Source of the DNA: Jejuia sp049889775
GTDB lineage: Bacteria; Bacteroidota; Bacteroidia; Flavobacteriales; Flavobacteriaceae
Length of the DNA: 64,000 bases
Assembly (NCBI GenBank): GCA_049889775.1
Contig: JBMHCT010000032.1
Coordinates: 70,968-134,967 of the forward strand
Direction of reading: 5' to 3'
Part shown: positions 17,944-25,863 of the stretch, piece after piece
How the letters are laid out: the number at the start of each line of letters is the position of its first letter
Position numbering within the stretch: position 1 is the first letter of the stretch
Translations under genes and position numbers: made by a program
Notes under the pieces: model-generated
Told to the model about the DNA's origin: nothing
The model's database searches: none
Seen by the model: only the letters and a program-made list of their open reading frames with translations

Positions 17944-19124
17944 AATTGAGGTATATTTTCTAGATCTACTCCAAGTACTTTTTGGGCTATTTCATTAATT
18001 TTTTTTGGATTGCCTTGAAAGTGATACATAGTTTGTTTATGATGCATAGTTTCCAAACTGTCTAGTTCTTTGGCACTCGAGGAAGTTTCAAATTCATAAA
18101 AAGGCCAATTTCTGTCTAATGCTTGATTCACTTCACCATTAAAAATGTTGGTGACATCACCAGCGTAAGGTTTCTTGTTATTAGGTAGTGAATTAACATA
18201 AAGCGAATCGTTTTCAAATGTGAATTTAACAATATTCAAAAGTTGTTTTTCTTTAGAATAGCTTCCCATGATGTTTGTTGTTAGTTCAGGTTTTACACCA
18301 ATTTTGTTTAAACCCATAGCGTCTGCTTTGTAATAGGCAACGTTGTTTTTAATCTTTAGTCTTTCTGGGGTTACAGGTGTAAAGTAGCCAGTTAAGCTAT
18401 CTGTGTTTTTCTGCAACGGAATAAAAACCATATTGTCAAGAGTGGTTAACAGCGCTCCCAAATCCCAAATACAAAGTAAACCTTTGTCTTTGTCCCATGC
18501 TTCGCCAATATTTTTAATTGCACTTTCCGTACTAAAACCAACATAAGCCATATCGTTATTAATCGGTAAACCTAAATCTTGCTCAACCTCAGGTTTAGTT
18601 AGTAAGGTTATCTTTCTTTTGGCTTCAATATTAAAAATAGTACCGAAGTGATTTCGGATATTCATTTTACCTCCATAAGTTACCGAAAGACTATCTTTTT
18701 CTAGTAAATTAAACTTCTGAAAATTTAAATCTGGAGATATTTTCATATTTTCAACACGTCTTTCATCGTCTGGATCAAAAAAAATGGAGTATTTCCCAAA
18801 TTCAGGTCCAAACCATAGTCGGCTTTCTCCACCGAGTTTAGATATTGTAGTATCAAAAGTGCCATCCTCAAAGCGTTTCCAGTTAATGTAGCCATAAGAT
18901 GAACCATCAAATCCAGATGCTGTACTCGTAAAGACTCGACCTTGATATGCTCCAGAAATAGCTATAGCTGATTCGTTGATTCTAAGTATTTCTAAATCAT
19001 CAATAGGTTTTAGTTTATTAACTACCTCCTTAAAAGAAGGATAAGCAGAATCGTTATTTTTAGCAAATTCGCAACTAAATGAAACTGCAGAAATAACGAA
19101 TGCAAAACACAACATTTTCAACAT
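17940..19124 (-). CDS. DUF6786-like lipoprotein, probable carbohydrate-related beta-sandwich protein
   Basis: A 394-residue protein with lipobox AVSFSC (Cys18). The segment SKLGGESRLWFGPEFGKYSIFFDPDD resembles the GGE-R-W-GPE-G motif I associate with DUF6786, a family with a galactose-mutarotase-like appearance. No known catalytic residues can be assigned with confidence. Its place among sulfatases and a fucosidase suggests a role in handling the same glycan. Transcribed opposite to the sulfatases on both sides. The family name is from memory and should be treated as probable. Confidence 0.55.
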   Translation of the reverse strand: MLKMLCFAFVISAVSFSCEFAKNNDSAYPSFKEVVNKLKPIDDLEILRINESAIAISGAYQGRVFTSTASGFDGSSYGYINWKRFEDGTFDTTISKLGGESRLWFGPEFGKYSIFFDPDDERRVENMKISPDLNFQKFNLLEKDSLSVTYGGKMNIRNHFGTIFNIEAKRKITLLTKPEVEQDLGLPINNDMAYVGFSTESAIKNIGEAWDKDKGLLCIWDLGALLTTLDNMVFIPLQKNTDSLTGYFTPVTPERLKIKNNVAYYKADAMGLNKIGVKPELTTNIMGSYSKEKQLLNIVKFTFENDSLYVNSLPNNKKPYAGDVTNIFNGEVNQALDRNWPFYEFETSSSAKELDSLETMHHKQTMYHFQGNPKKINEIAQKVLGVDLENIPQF

Positions 19125-19274
19125 CTAGTGAAGATTTTTATAGCACTTAAAATTACAATTTATTTATACAAAAGAGTTCCTTTTCATATTTTGTGGTGTA
19201 ATATTAATGATGTGTTGTATTGAAATTAAATAGAATTGATGTAATTTCATAATTCATAATCTTTAATATTAAGA

Positions 19275-20804
19275 ATGAGATCTAAATTTATAAAAGTACT
19301 ACTCTTTCTAAAGGTGCTATGTTTGTATACTCAAACTGATAAGAAGCCCAATATATTGGTTATTTATACAGATGATCATCGCTATACAGGAGTTCATGCA
19401 CTAGGAGGAATGCCGGTTAAAACGCCTAGTATGGATAAGTTGGCTAATGAGGGTATTGTTTTTACTAAAACATATTTACAAGGTGCCTTTACAGGAGCAA
19501 CATGTATCCCCAGTAGAGCGATGTTATTGACAGGTCGAAACCTATTTTCTTTGGATGGAATTGGGAGAAATATTCCAGAAAAGGATGTGACAATGGGAGA
19601 GTTTTTCAAAGATAAAGGTTACAATACACATATAGTAGGGAAGTGGCATCAGGATAATGCGTCTCTAAATCGATCTTTTGATTCGGGTGATAAAATAATG
19701 GGCAGAAGCGCCTATTTGGTAGACCATTTTAGAATGCCTTTTTGGGATTTTAATAAGAATAGCAATTATATAAAGGAAGAAGCTTATTTGTTACAATATG
19801 ATGACAATGAAAAATTGATAAAAAGAGGTTTAACTAAAGATGATGAAAGAGGGCCGTTAGGAACAGAAGAAAACGGTCCGCATACCTCTGAAGTATTTGC
19901 TGAATATGCTTCAAAATATATAGAAAACTATAAATATGAAAAACCGTTTTTTATGTATTTGGCGTTTCATGCACCGCACGACCCTCGGCAAGCGCCTCAG
20001 GAATATTTGAATATGTACCCTCCTGAGAATATTGAATTAACACCATCATATTTATCCCAACATCCATTTGATAATGGTGATTTAACAACTAGGGATGAGG
20101 CACTTGCACCATGGCCAAGGAAACCGGCAGTGGCAAAACAACATTTAGCAGAATACTACGCTATTATTACGCATTTAGATGCTCAAATAGGAAAAGTAAT
20201 AGAAGCATTAAAAGCTAGTGGAACTTATGAAAATACTTTAATTGTATTTGCTGGAGATAGTGGATTAGCTGTTGGCAATCACGGGCTTATTGGAAAGCAA
20301 AATATTTATGATGAAGATGGTGTTCATGTGCCATTTGTGCTTTCTGGAGGTTATATTAAGCAAAAAGGTAAACGTATCAATGCTTTAGGTTATACACATG
20401 ATATTTTTCCAACGGTCTGTAACGTTTTAAATATTGAGGCTCCAGAATCTGTGAATGGAAAAAGTATGATGTCTACCACCGATAGTGAAGTTAGAAATTC
20501 AACATATCACGCCTATAAACAATTTCAACGCGCCTATCGGAAAGGTGATTATAAGTTAATTGAATATGTTAAAGCTCCAGGAGAGCATTGGAAGCATGGG
20601 CCTTATACTGCTGGCTCCAGAGTAACACAATTATTTAATATAACCGATGATCCTTGGGAAACAACAGACTTATCCTTCTTACCTGAATATACCGAACTGC
20701 TAAATGAAATGCGCACAGAAATGAAAGCAAAAGCTCTAGAATATGGAGATGGTGCATCAACTGAAAAAGGTAGAGAATTTAATTTTTGGGAATACTATAA
20801 CTAG
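19275..20804 (+). CDS. S1 sulfatase, secreted
   Basis: A 509-residue sulfatase with a hydrophobic N-terminal signal (about residues 6-20). Metal ligands D33-D34 lie in VIYTDDHRYTG, the canonical formylglycine motif C77-I-P-S-R81 lies in GATCIPSRAMLLTGR, and VFAGDSGLAVGNHGLIGKQ is the second metal site. The C-terminus (YGDGASTEKGREFNFWEYYN) is typical of choline/iduronate-type S1 sulfatases. It is the last gene of the sulfatase island and ends one base before the convergent GIN-domain gene. Confidence 0.92.
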   Translation: MRSKFIKVLLFLKVLCLYTQTDKKPNILVIYTDDHRYTGVHALGGMPVKTPSMDKLANEGIVFTKTYLQGAFTGATCIPSRAMLLTGRNLFSLDGIGRNIPEKDVTMGEFFKDKGYNTHIVGKWHQDNASLNRSFDSGDKIMGRSAYLVDHFRMPFWDFNKNSNYIKEEAYLLQYDDNEKLIKRGLTKDDERGPLGTEENGPHTSEVFAEYASKYIENYKYEKPFFMYLAFHAPHDPRQAPQEYLNMYPPENIELTPSYLSQHPFDNGDLTTRDEALAPWPRKPAVAKQHLAEYYAIITHLDAQIGKVIEALKASGTYENTLIVFAGDSGLAVGNHGLIGKQNIYDEDGVHVPFVLSGGYIKQKGKRINALGYTHDIFPTVCNVLNIEAPESVNGKSMMSTTDSEVRNSTYHAYKQFQRAYRKGDYKLIEYVKAPGEHWKHGPYTAGSRVTQLFNITDDPWETTDLSFLPEYTELLNEMRTEMKAKALEYGDGASTEKGREFNFWEYYN

Positions 20805-21641
20805 CTATTTTACCTTCTTTTGAAGTTTAGTAGTATCCGTCATACTATTGATAACAATTTTCGGATTTTGATATAAATAGATGGAACTTGAACCTGTAGC
20901 ATCTATCGTAATATCCTTTATCACCTCTAAATAAGCATCACTAGAAATATTGCAAACCACATTGCAAGAGTTAATCGTAAAGTTTTTACCTTGAAACTGA
21001 GCGTTGTTATCCAATTCTAATTCTGCTGTATCACAATTGCCTTCAATAACAGCATTGCTGCGTTCGTATAATGCTGTATTTACTTTAGGCGCATTTATTA
21101 AAGCTTCAAGTTTCCCAGTGCCCCTCATGCTTATGTTACAAGTGTCTGCTGTAATATTCAATTTTACTTTAGCTTTGTCAGCACTTTCAAAATTAAAATT
21201 ATTAGTTTGAATTGTAAGGCCAACTTTAGACGATCCACTAGTTTTTAAAGAAGCATTGTACAAGTTTAATGGTGTTAGTCCATTAATTTTTGAATTATCT
21301 GTTGTTTCTATATGTTGTAAGAAATCATCATAACTCACTTTAATATTTAGGCGCTTTTTAGAGGTAATTCTTTTTAATTTATTAAAATACAAAACACTAT
21401 CTCTAACCATAAAATCTATAACTTCATGTAGGTTTTCGTCTGTTTCAATTTCTACTGATGGTATTTTGTTATAGATCAAATCAATTTCAAAATCTTCATC
21501 TAAAGCTATTGTATGAAACGATGCTATTTCAGTATTAATTATGGTAACAAGGCGATTGCCTTTTATTTTTTCTGGATTTTGTGAATGGACTTGAACAAAA
21601 GTTGCAAAAACTAGTGCAAATGCTAAAAAATATCTTTTCAT
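20805..21641 (-). CDS. GIN-domain (DUF2807) secreted protein
   Basis: About 278 residues from the ATG at 21641, which gives a clean signal peptide MKRYFLAFALVFATFVQVHSQ. An upstream ATG at 21677 would add 12 residues in front. The rest fits the GIN domain: FHTIALDEDFEIDLIYNK, then a right-handed beta-helix-like pattern (LKTSGSSKVGLTIQTNNF, ISMRGTGKLEALI). A role in surface adhesion has been proposed for the family but is not established. It neighbours a second GIN protein and a PspC/PadR pair, a common association in Flavobacteria. Confidence 0.8.
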   Translation of the reverse strand: MKRYFLAFALVFATFVQVHSQNPEKIKGNRLVTIINTEIASFHTIALDEDFEIDLIYNKIPSVEIETDENLHEVIDFMVRDSVLYFNKLKRITSKKRLNIKVSYDDFLQHIETTDNSKINGLTPLNLYNASLKTSGSSKVGLTIQTNNFNFESADKAKVKLNITADTCNISMRGTGKLEALINAPKVNTALYERSNAVIEGNCDTAELELDNNAQFQGKNFTINSCNVVCNISSDAYLEVIKDITIDATGSSSIYLYQNPKIVINSMTDTTKLQKKVK

Positions 21642-21741
21642 TTTAATGAGGGTTAAAATATTCGGTACAAATAGCATGCCGCTATTCTATTAGTTTAGAC
21701 ACACTTAAGTAAAGGAAGGTCACTTTTTTGTGAAATCCAAA

Positions 21742-21785
21742 TACAAAAAAAGCCACCCCAAGCCTACTCAGGCTCAGGATGGCAA
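21742..21785 (-). terminator. Terminator of the GIN lipoprotein gene
   Basis: Read on the minus strand, GCCATCCTGAGCCT pairs imperfectly with AGGCTTGGGGTGGC and is followed by a run of seven T residues. It lies 22 bases after the stop of the gene at 21807. Confidence 0.75.
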
Positions 21786-21806
21786 AAATTCACAAAGTTT
21801 GGTTGA

Positions 21807-22538
21807 TTATTTCTTTCTAATGCTGCCGCCTGAGCTTTTGTCTGCATCTACCATTTCCGGATTTCCATAGTAGCTTACACCGCCACCACTAGAAGCTTTT
21901 GCTACTAACGCTTTAGAAGTGTTCACTGTTAAATTTGCACCGCTAGAAGCAGAAACCTCAGAAGATTCTGCTTTTAAATCTCCTGCTTTTATGTTACTAC
22001 CGCTGCTGGCTTCGGCAGATAAGCTTATGGCTTCACCAGAAACCTTTAAACTACTTCCGCTAGATGAGTCGCAAGTTAAATCATTTGCATTTACTTTAAC
22101 TCTCATACTACTTCCGCTACTTGATTTTAAAACAAGGTTGTCTGCAGAAACGGTATTTGTAGAATACAAGTTGCTTCCGCTAGTTGAGGTTAGCGCAGAA
22201 ACAGACTTAAAATTCACATTAATCTTTTTAGAAGACGCTCTTCCAATTTGTTCTTTACAGTGGATTTTAAGAACTCCATCTTTAATTTCTGTTAAAATAA
22301 GCTCTTGAAGATTTTCATCTGCTTCCACCGAAATACTTTCGTTATTGCCTTGAGTAATGTAAACGTTTAGACCCTCCGTAGCTTTAATTTTTGAGAAAGA
22401 TTCTGTTACGTCTCTAGTCTCCATTACTACGTTACCGTTACCTTTTACGCCTGAGCCCCATCCTCCCATATTAATATTGCAGGAGAGCATAAGTAAACTT
22501 AAGATGGAGGTAACTACAATTCTGATTAGTGTTGTCAT
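21807..22538 (-). CDS. GIN-domain (DUF2807) lipoprotein
   Basis: A 243-residue lipoprotein (lipobox LLMLSC, Cys20). The start of the GIN domain is VTESFSKIKATEGLNVYITQGN. From about residue 110 there is a striking periodic series of S-S-G turns (TSGSNLYS, SSSGSSMRV, SSSGSSLKV, ASSGSNIKA, ASSGANLTV, ASSGGGVSY), as expected for stacked coils of a beta-helix. Function unknown; the exported, repetitive fold is consistent with adhesion or cell-envelope binding. It follows the PspC gene on the same strand after a 116-base spacer. Confidence 0.82.
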   Translation of the reverse strand: MTTLIRIVVTSILSLLMLSCNINMGGWGSGVKGNGNVVMETRDVTESFSKIKATEGLNVYITQGNNESISVEADENLQELILTEIKDGVLKIHCKEQIGRASSKKINVNFKSVSALTSTSGSNLYSTNTVSADNLVLKSSSGSSMRVKVNANDLTCDSSSGSSLKVSGEAISLSAEASSGSNIKAGDLKAESSEVSASSGANLTVNTSKALVAKASSGGGVSYYGNPEMVDADKSSGGSIRKK

Positions 22539-22654
22539 GATTTTTTGTTTTAAAGTGATTGATGTTTGTTTTTTATTTGTTATTCAAATTTATTTTAAAA
22601 GTGATTTAATTTTAAATTGTTAATTCTCAACTGTCGGTTTTTAATGATGAACTG

Positions 22655-24463
22655 TTAGTTATCTGATTTTATGTCAATACCATTTTTATCTATATTAACT
22701 TTTACATCATCCGATTCAACTTTTAAACCTTGACTATTTATTTTTACCTTGTCATCACCATCTCCTATTTCAATGCCGTCTTCGTTTATCTTAACGCCAT
22801 CGGTATCTACATTAACTTCAAAAGTATCGTCTTCACAATCTAAACATTTGGTGTCGTTGTGTAAAATCTTCAAATAGTGCTCTTCTTGTCCATTATCCAA
22901 AATATCATTGTAATAAGATGTATTTCTATGGAAAGAATAAGTGTTATCATCAGCATATAACACAGAACCTTCAGGTAAGTACAATATCAGTTCTACTTCT
23001 TGATCTCTATATTTATTCTCAAAATCTGTGGTTAAATAAGCATCTAAAAGCAACTCGTTGTTATTGAAGGCATAATTATAATTAATGGCTTCAGCACGTT
23101 TTTTTGCAATGGTGTAACTACTACCTTCTGCTTTTTTCTCTATACTTAATGAGGCCAAAGAGTCTTTTGTTGACCGTACTATAAGTCTAATATCAGAAGA
23201 GTAAATAATCTTCTCATCATTCTCATCAGATACAATTCTAAAGCCATTTGCATCTCTATAAAGATAGCCTCTTCTTGATCTATAGTAATTATCATTACCC
23301 GTCATTTTTATAAAAACCGTGTCCTTGGTGGTGATATTTATCTGCTCTTTTTCAACTATGTTAGCATCAAAAGCATGTTCGCTTGCTTGCTTTACACCCA
23401 TTACAATCAGTCCTATTACAGCAATAACCCATAATCCGAATAAAGAGAACTTAGCAACATTACCAATAGACTTTAAGTTGTTTACCAAAATTTTCAAACC
23501 TAAATAGGCTAGGAAAAAGAATGGTACACCAACTGCAAAAAGCACTAATAACGATACCAACCAAATTGGTGTGTTAGCTGCGTTAGCGGCATCTACAAAG
23601 TCGAATCCAGGGATATTTACGGCATCCGAAATCCCAACAGTGAATAATGATACAATTAAGCTTATCAAAGTTATTGCTCCAACAAATATTAATAAAGCAC
23701 CTATGAATTTGGCAAATATTTTAAAGAAAAACATGATAACATCACCAAGTGTTTCAAAGAACGTTCTAGAAGACGATTTTATAGAGTTCGCTCCCTTTTT
23801 AACATCAACTTTTTTGGCTGCATTCGATACAGAATCCGATACATTTTTGGCAACATCGCCAACAGTTTCGGTTACGGTATCAAAACCGTCTTTAATTTTT
23901 TTTTCTATGTTGCTAATGTTAACAGGCTCACCTGTCATCATTATTTTTTCGGCAGTAGTTTTCGCTTCAGGTACTAAAATCCAAAGTAAAATATACAGTA
24001 AAATACCTGTTCCTGCCCCAGCTACTAAAAGTATCCAAGCTAAACGAATCCAAATGGCATCCACACCAAAATAATGTCCTAAGCCACTAGATACACCGCC
24101 TACGTATGAGTTATCGGTATCTCTATATAATTTTTTGGATGGAGCAGATTTTGAAAATTTGGTATATGTACGTTGTGGTTCATCCTCAAAAATCTCGTCG
24201 TCTACCAAGTAATCCTCAGGTTGTCCCATAATGGTAATTACTTCGTCTACTTCCTTAATTCTTATAACTTGTTTATCGTTTTGCACGCGCTCGTTAAAGA
24301 GTTCTGCAATACGAGCTTCTATATCGGCAATAATTTCAGATCGACCTTGTGAGTCGGTAAATGAACGTTTTATAGCCTCAAGATAGCGTTGTAATTTTAG
24401 GTATGCGTCCTCATCTATATGAAAAAAGATACCTGCTAAATTTATGTTGACTGTTTTATTCAT
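22655..24463 (-). CDS. PspC-domain membrane protein with C-terminal beta-repeat region
   Basis: A 602-residue protein. The N-terminal ~95 residues include YLEAIKRSF and IADIEARIAELF, the usual pre-PspC segment in Bacteroidota. A PspC domain follows at about 110-167 (KLYRDTDNSYVGGVSSGLGHYFG, then a membrane segment). Three more membrane spans lie between about 240 and 370. The extracytoplasmic C-terminus ends in a repetitive series (VKINEDGIEI, VKINSQGLKV, VKVNIDKNGIDI). The start overlaps the stop of padR by 4 bases (ATGA), so the two genes are translationally coupled. An envelope stress-sensing role is inferred. Confidence 0.85.
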   Translation of the reverse strand: MNKTVNINLAGIFFHIDEDAYLKLQRYLEAIKRSFTDSQGRSEIIADIEARIAELFNERVQNDKQVIRIKEVDEVITIMGQPEDYLVDDEIFEDEPQRTYTKFSKSAPSKKLYRDTDNSYVGGVSSGLGHYFGVDAIWIRLAWILLVAGAGTGILLYILLWILVPEAKTTAEKIMMTGEPVNISNIEKKIKDGFDTVTETVGDVAKNVSDSVSNAAKKVDVKKGANSIKSSSRTFFETLGDVIMFFFKIFAKFIGALLIFVGAITLISLIVSLFTVGISDAVNIPGFDFVDAANAANTPIWLVSLLVLFAVGVPFFFLAYLGLKILVNNLKSIGNVAKFSLFGLWVIAVIGLIVMGVKQASEHAFDANIVEKEQINITTKDTVFIKMTGNDNYYRSRRGYLYRDANGFRIVSDENDEKIIYSSDIRLIVRSTKDSLASLSIEKKAEGSSYTIAKKRAEAINYNYAFNNNELLLDAYLTTDFENKYRDQEVELILYLPEGSVLYADDNTYSFHRNTSYYNDILDNGQEEHYLKILHNDTKCLDCEDDTFEVNVDTDGVKINEDGIEIGDGDDKVKINSQGLKVESDDVKVNIDKNGIDIKSDN

Positions 24464-24801
24464 TTTTTTGTTGTTTTTTGGCTTGTTACAATGTTTACGG
24501 CGTTACGCAATTCGTTCCAAGTTGTATCTAATTCTTTTAAAAATAGTTTGCCCGTTTCGGTTAAACCATAGTATTTTCTTGGAGGTCCAGAGGTGCTTTC
24601 TTCCCATCTGTAATTCAATAGTCCTGCATTTTTAAGTCGCGTCAATAAAGGGTAAATAGTACCCTCAACTACCAGCAACTTAGCGTCCTTTAGCGTTTCT
24701 AGGATCTCTGCAACATAAGCATCGTCATCTTTTAAGACCGATAGTATGCAGAACTCTAAAACGCCTTTACGCATTTGTGCTTTTGTGTTTTCTATCTTCA
24801 T
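24460..24801 (-). CDS. PadR family transcriptional regulator
   Basis: A 113-residue winged-helix protein. MRKGVLEFCILSVLKDDDAYVAEILETLKDA and VVEGTIYPLLTRLKNAGLLNYRWEES are the PadR recognition-helix and wing regions, and GPPRKYYGLTETGKLFL completes the signature. It overlaps the PspC gene by 4 bases and probably autoregulates the PadR-PspC-GIN unit (inference). A dispersed hairpin element lies just upstream. Confidence 0.9.
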   Translation of the reverse strand: MKIENTKAQMRKGVLEFCILSVLKDDDAYVAEILETLKDAKLLVVEGTIYPLLTRLKNAGLLNYRWEESTSGPPRKYYGLTETGKLFLKELDTTWNELRNAVNIVTSQKTTKK

Positions 24802-24887
24802 AGTGTCATTCCTTTAATGTTGTAAAACTGTTCATTTTTTGATTGATTGATTTGATTGATGAAATTTCTTTTTATTTATATTATTAT

Positions 24888-25012
24888 GGCGTTACCACAA
24901 GGGTCGGGCTTTCCGCTATATCTTTTTTAAGCTTCGCTTCGATACCTTCAACCAAAATATATTTTGGTTTCGGTAGTCTCAAAAAAGGATGCCGCTGCAA
25001 TCCCTAACGCAG
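24888..25012 (+). repeat. Dispersed flavobacterial hairpin element, copy A
   Basis: It starts GGCGTTACC, continues GGGTCGGGCTTTCCGCTATATC, and ends CCGCTGCAATCCCTAACGC. GCGTTA at one end is inverted as TAACGC at the other. The variable middle holds an 18-base perfect palindrome (ACCAAAATATATTTTGGT), and CTTTTTT is matched by AAAAAAGG. It lies between the DUF4870 gene and padR. Three further copies occur in this window (38.7, 50.9 and 60.6 kb). Confidence 0.8.
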
Positions 25013-25036
25013 TAACGTCTGTGTATTATAGTATCG

Positions 25037-25483
25037 TCATTTTAAAAAATTAATAGTGAATGGGTATTTGTACAATTCGCCATCCCTAGCCTTTAAACTT
25101 GCAATAACTATTAAGGCTAATTCTGCTATAAACCCAACAACCGCTAAAACACCTAGTCCACCACCAACATAAAGCAGGGGAGAAGGCTTACCTAATGAAA
25201 TATGAAAATCATGAAATCCATGAAAATCAATAAAGTCCATCCCGCTAAAAATCTTAAAAATAAAGAATGGAATGGTTAGCGTACCAAGAATAATAGCATA
25301 TAGAAAAATGCTTATCTGAAAATTCAAAATTTGCTTTCCATGTTGGTCTACAAATTCCGATTTGTCCTTATTGATGGTCCACAGAATTAACGGACCCAAA
25401 AAATTTCCTAACGGAACAACAAACCTACTAAACGTAGATAAGTGAATAAAAGTGGCGATGTTTTTTTGGTGTTGATCTAACAT
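25037..25483 (-). CDS. DUF4870 (Tic20-like) membrane protein
   Basis: About 148 residues from the ATG at 25483; an ATG at 25507 would add eight residues. FIHLSTFSRFVVPLGNFLGPLILWTINKDKSEFVDQHGKQILNFQ is the DUF4870 signature region (positions about 10-54). It is followed by hydrophobic spans at about 58-80 and 112-135 and the end YKYPFTINFLK. It is an inner-membrane protein of unknown role, often found beside PspC/PadR genes in Flavobacteria. Copy A of the hairpin element separates it from padR. Confidence 0.85.
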   Translation of the reverse strand: MLDQHQKNIATFIHLSTFSRFVVPLGNFLGPLILWTINKDKSEFVDQHGKQILNFQISIFLYAIILGTLTIPFFIFKIFSGMDFIDFHGFHDFHISLGKPSPLLYVGGGLGVLAVVGFIAELALIVIASLKARDGELYKYPFTINFLK

Positions 25484-25863
25484 GATTTTTTGATTGATTA
25501 AAAACATATAATAGTTTCTTATGCAAATATATGTCTAAAATCAGGTACTTTGTTACGCATAGTACTATAATTAACATTTTTTTAACACTCTACTGCTTTA
25601 CAAATAAGTGTATCCCACCTTTGGTTTTAAGGCGTTATTTGCTTTGTATGATTGACTTGGTAGTCAGATTATCGTTCAAAAAAGTCCTTATATCCAAAAA
25701 ATATGAGTAGTAAAGTTATTGTAAAGTATAAGTTTAAATGTAAGCATTTAATGTTTTTTACTATTGATTACCAATATGTTATTCAATAGTAATTCATCAA
25801 AGATTCGACGTTCGGATTTGTTTACGATTGAATACATACAATATCAACTAAACTGAATATAAA
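25484..25863. other. Intergenic region between DUF4870 and T9SS cargo genes
   Basis: About 380 bases, AT-rich and divergent. No coding frame of credible length and no hairpin with a T run is seen. It presumably holds both promoters, but no box pair matches the consensus well. Confidence 0.4.

Noticed and set aside
21919..22308. 129-codon plus-strand frame antisense to the GIN lipoprotein
   Set aside because: Open only because the Ser/Gly-rich repeats avoid stops on the other strand; no start context or family.
22655..22830. Repetitive VKI/DGI codons at the end of the PspC gene as a DNA tandem repeat
   Set aside because: The similarity is at protein level only; the nucleotide units differ, so this is a protein fold repeat rather than a DNA repeat.
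23571..24074. 167-codon plus-strand frame antisense to the PspC gene
   Set aside because: The product is a shadow of the hydrophobic PspC coding sequence, and the minus-strand protein has clear domains and a coupled start with padR.
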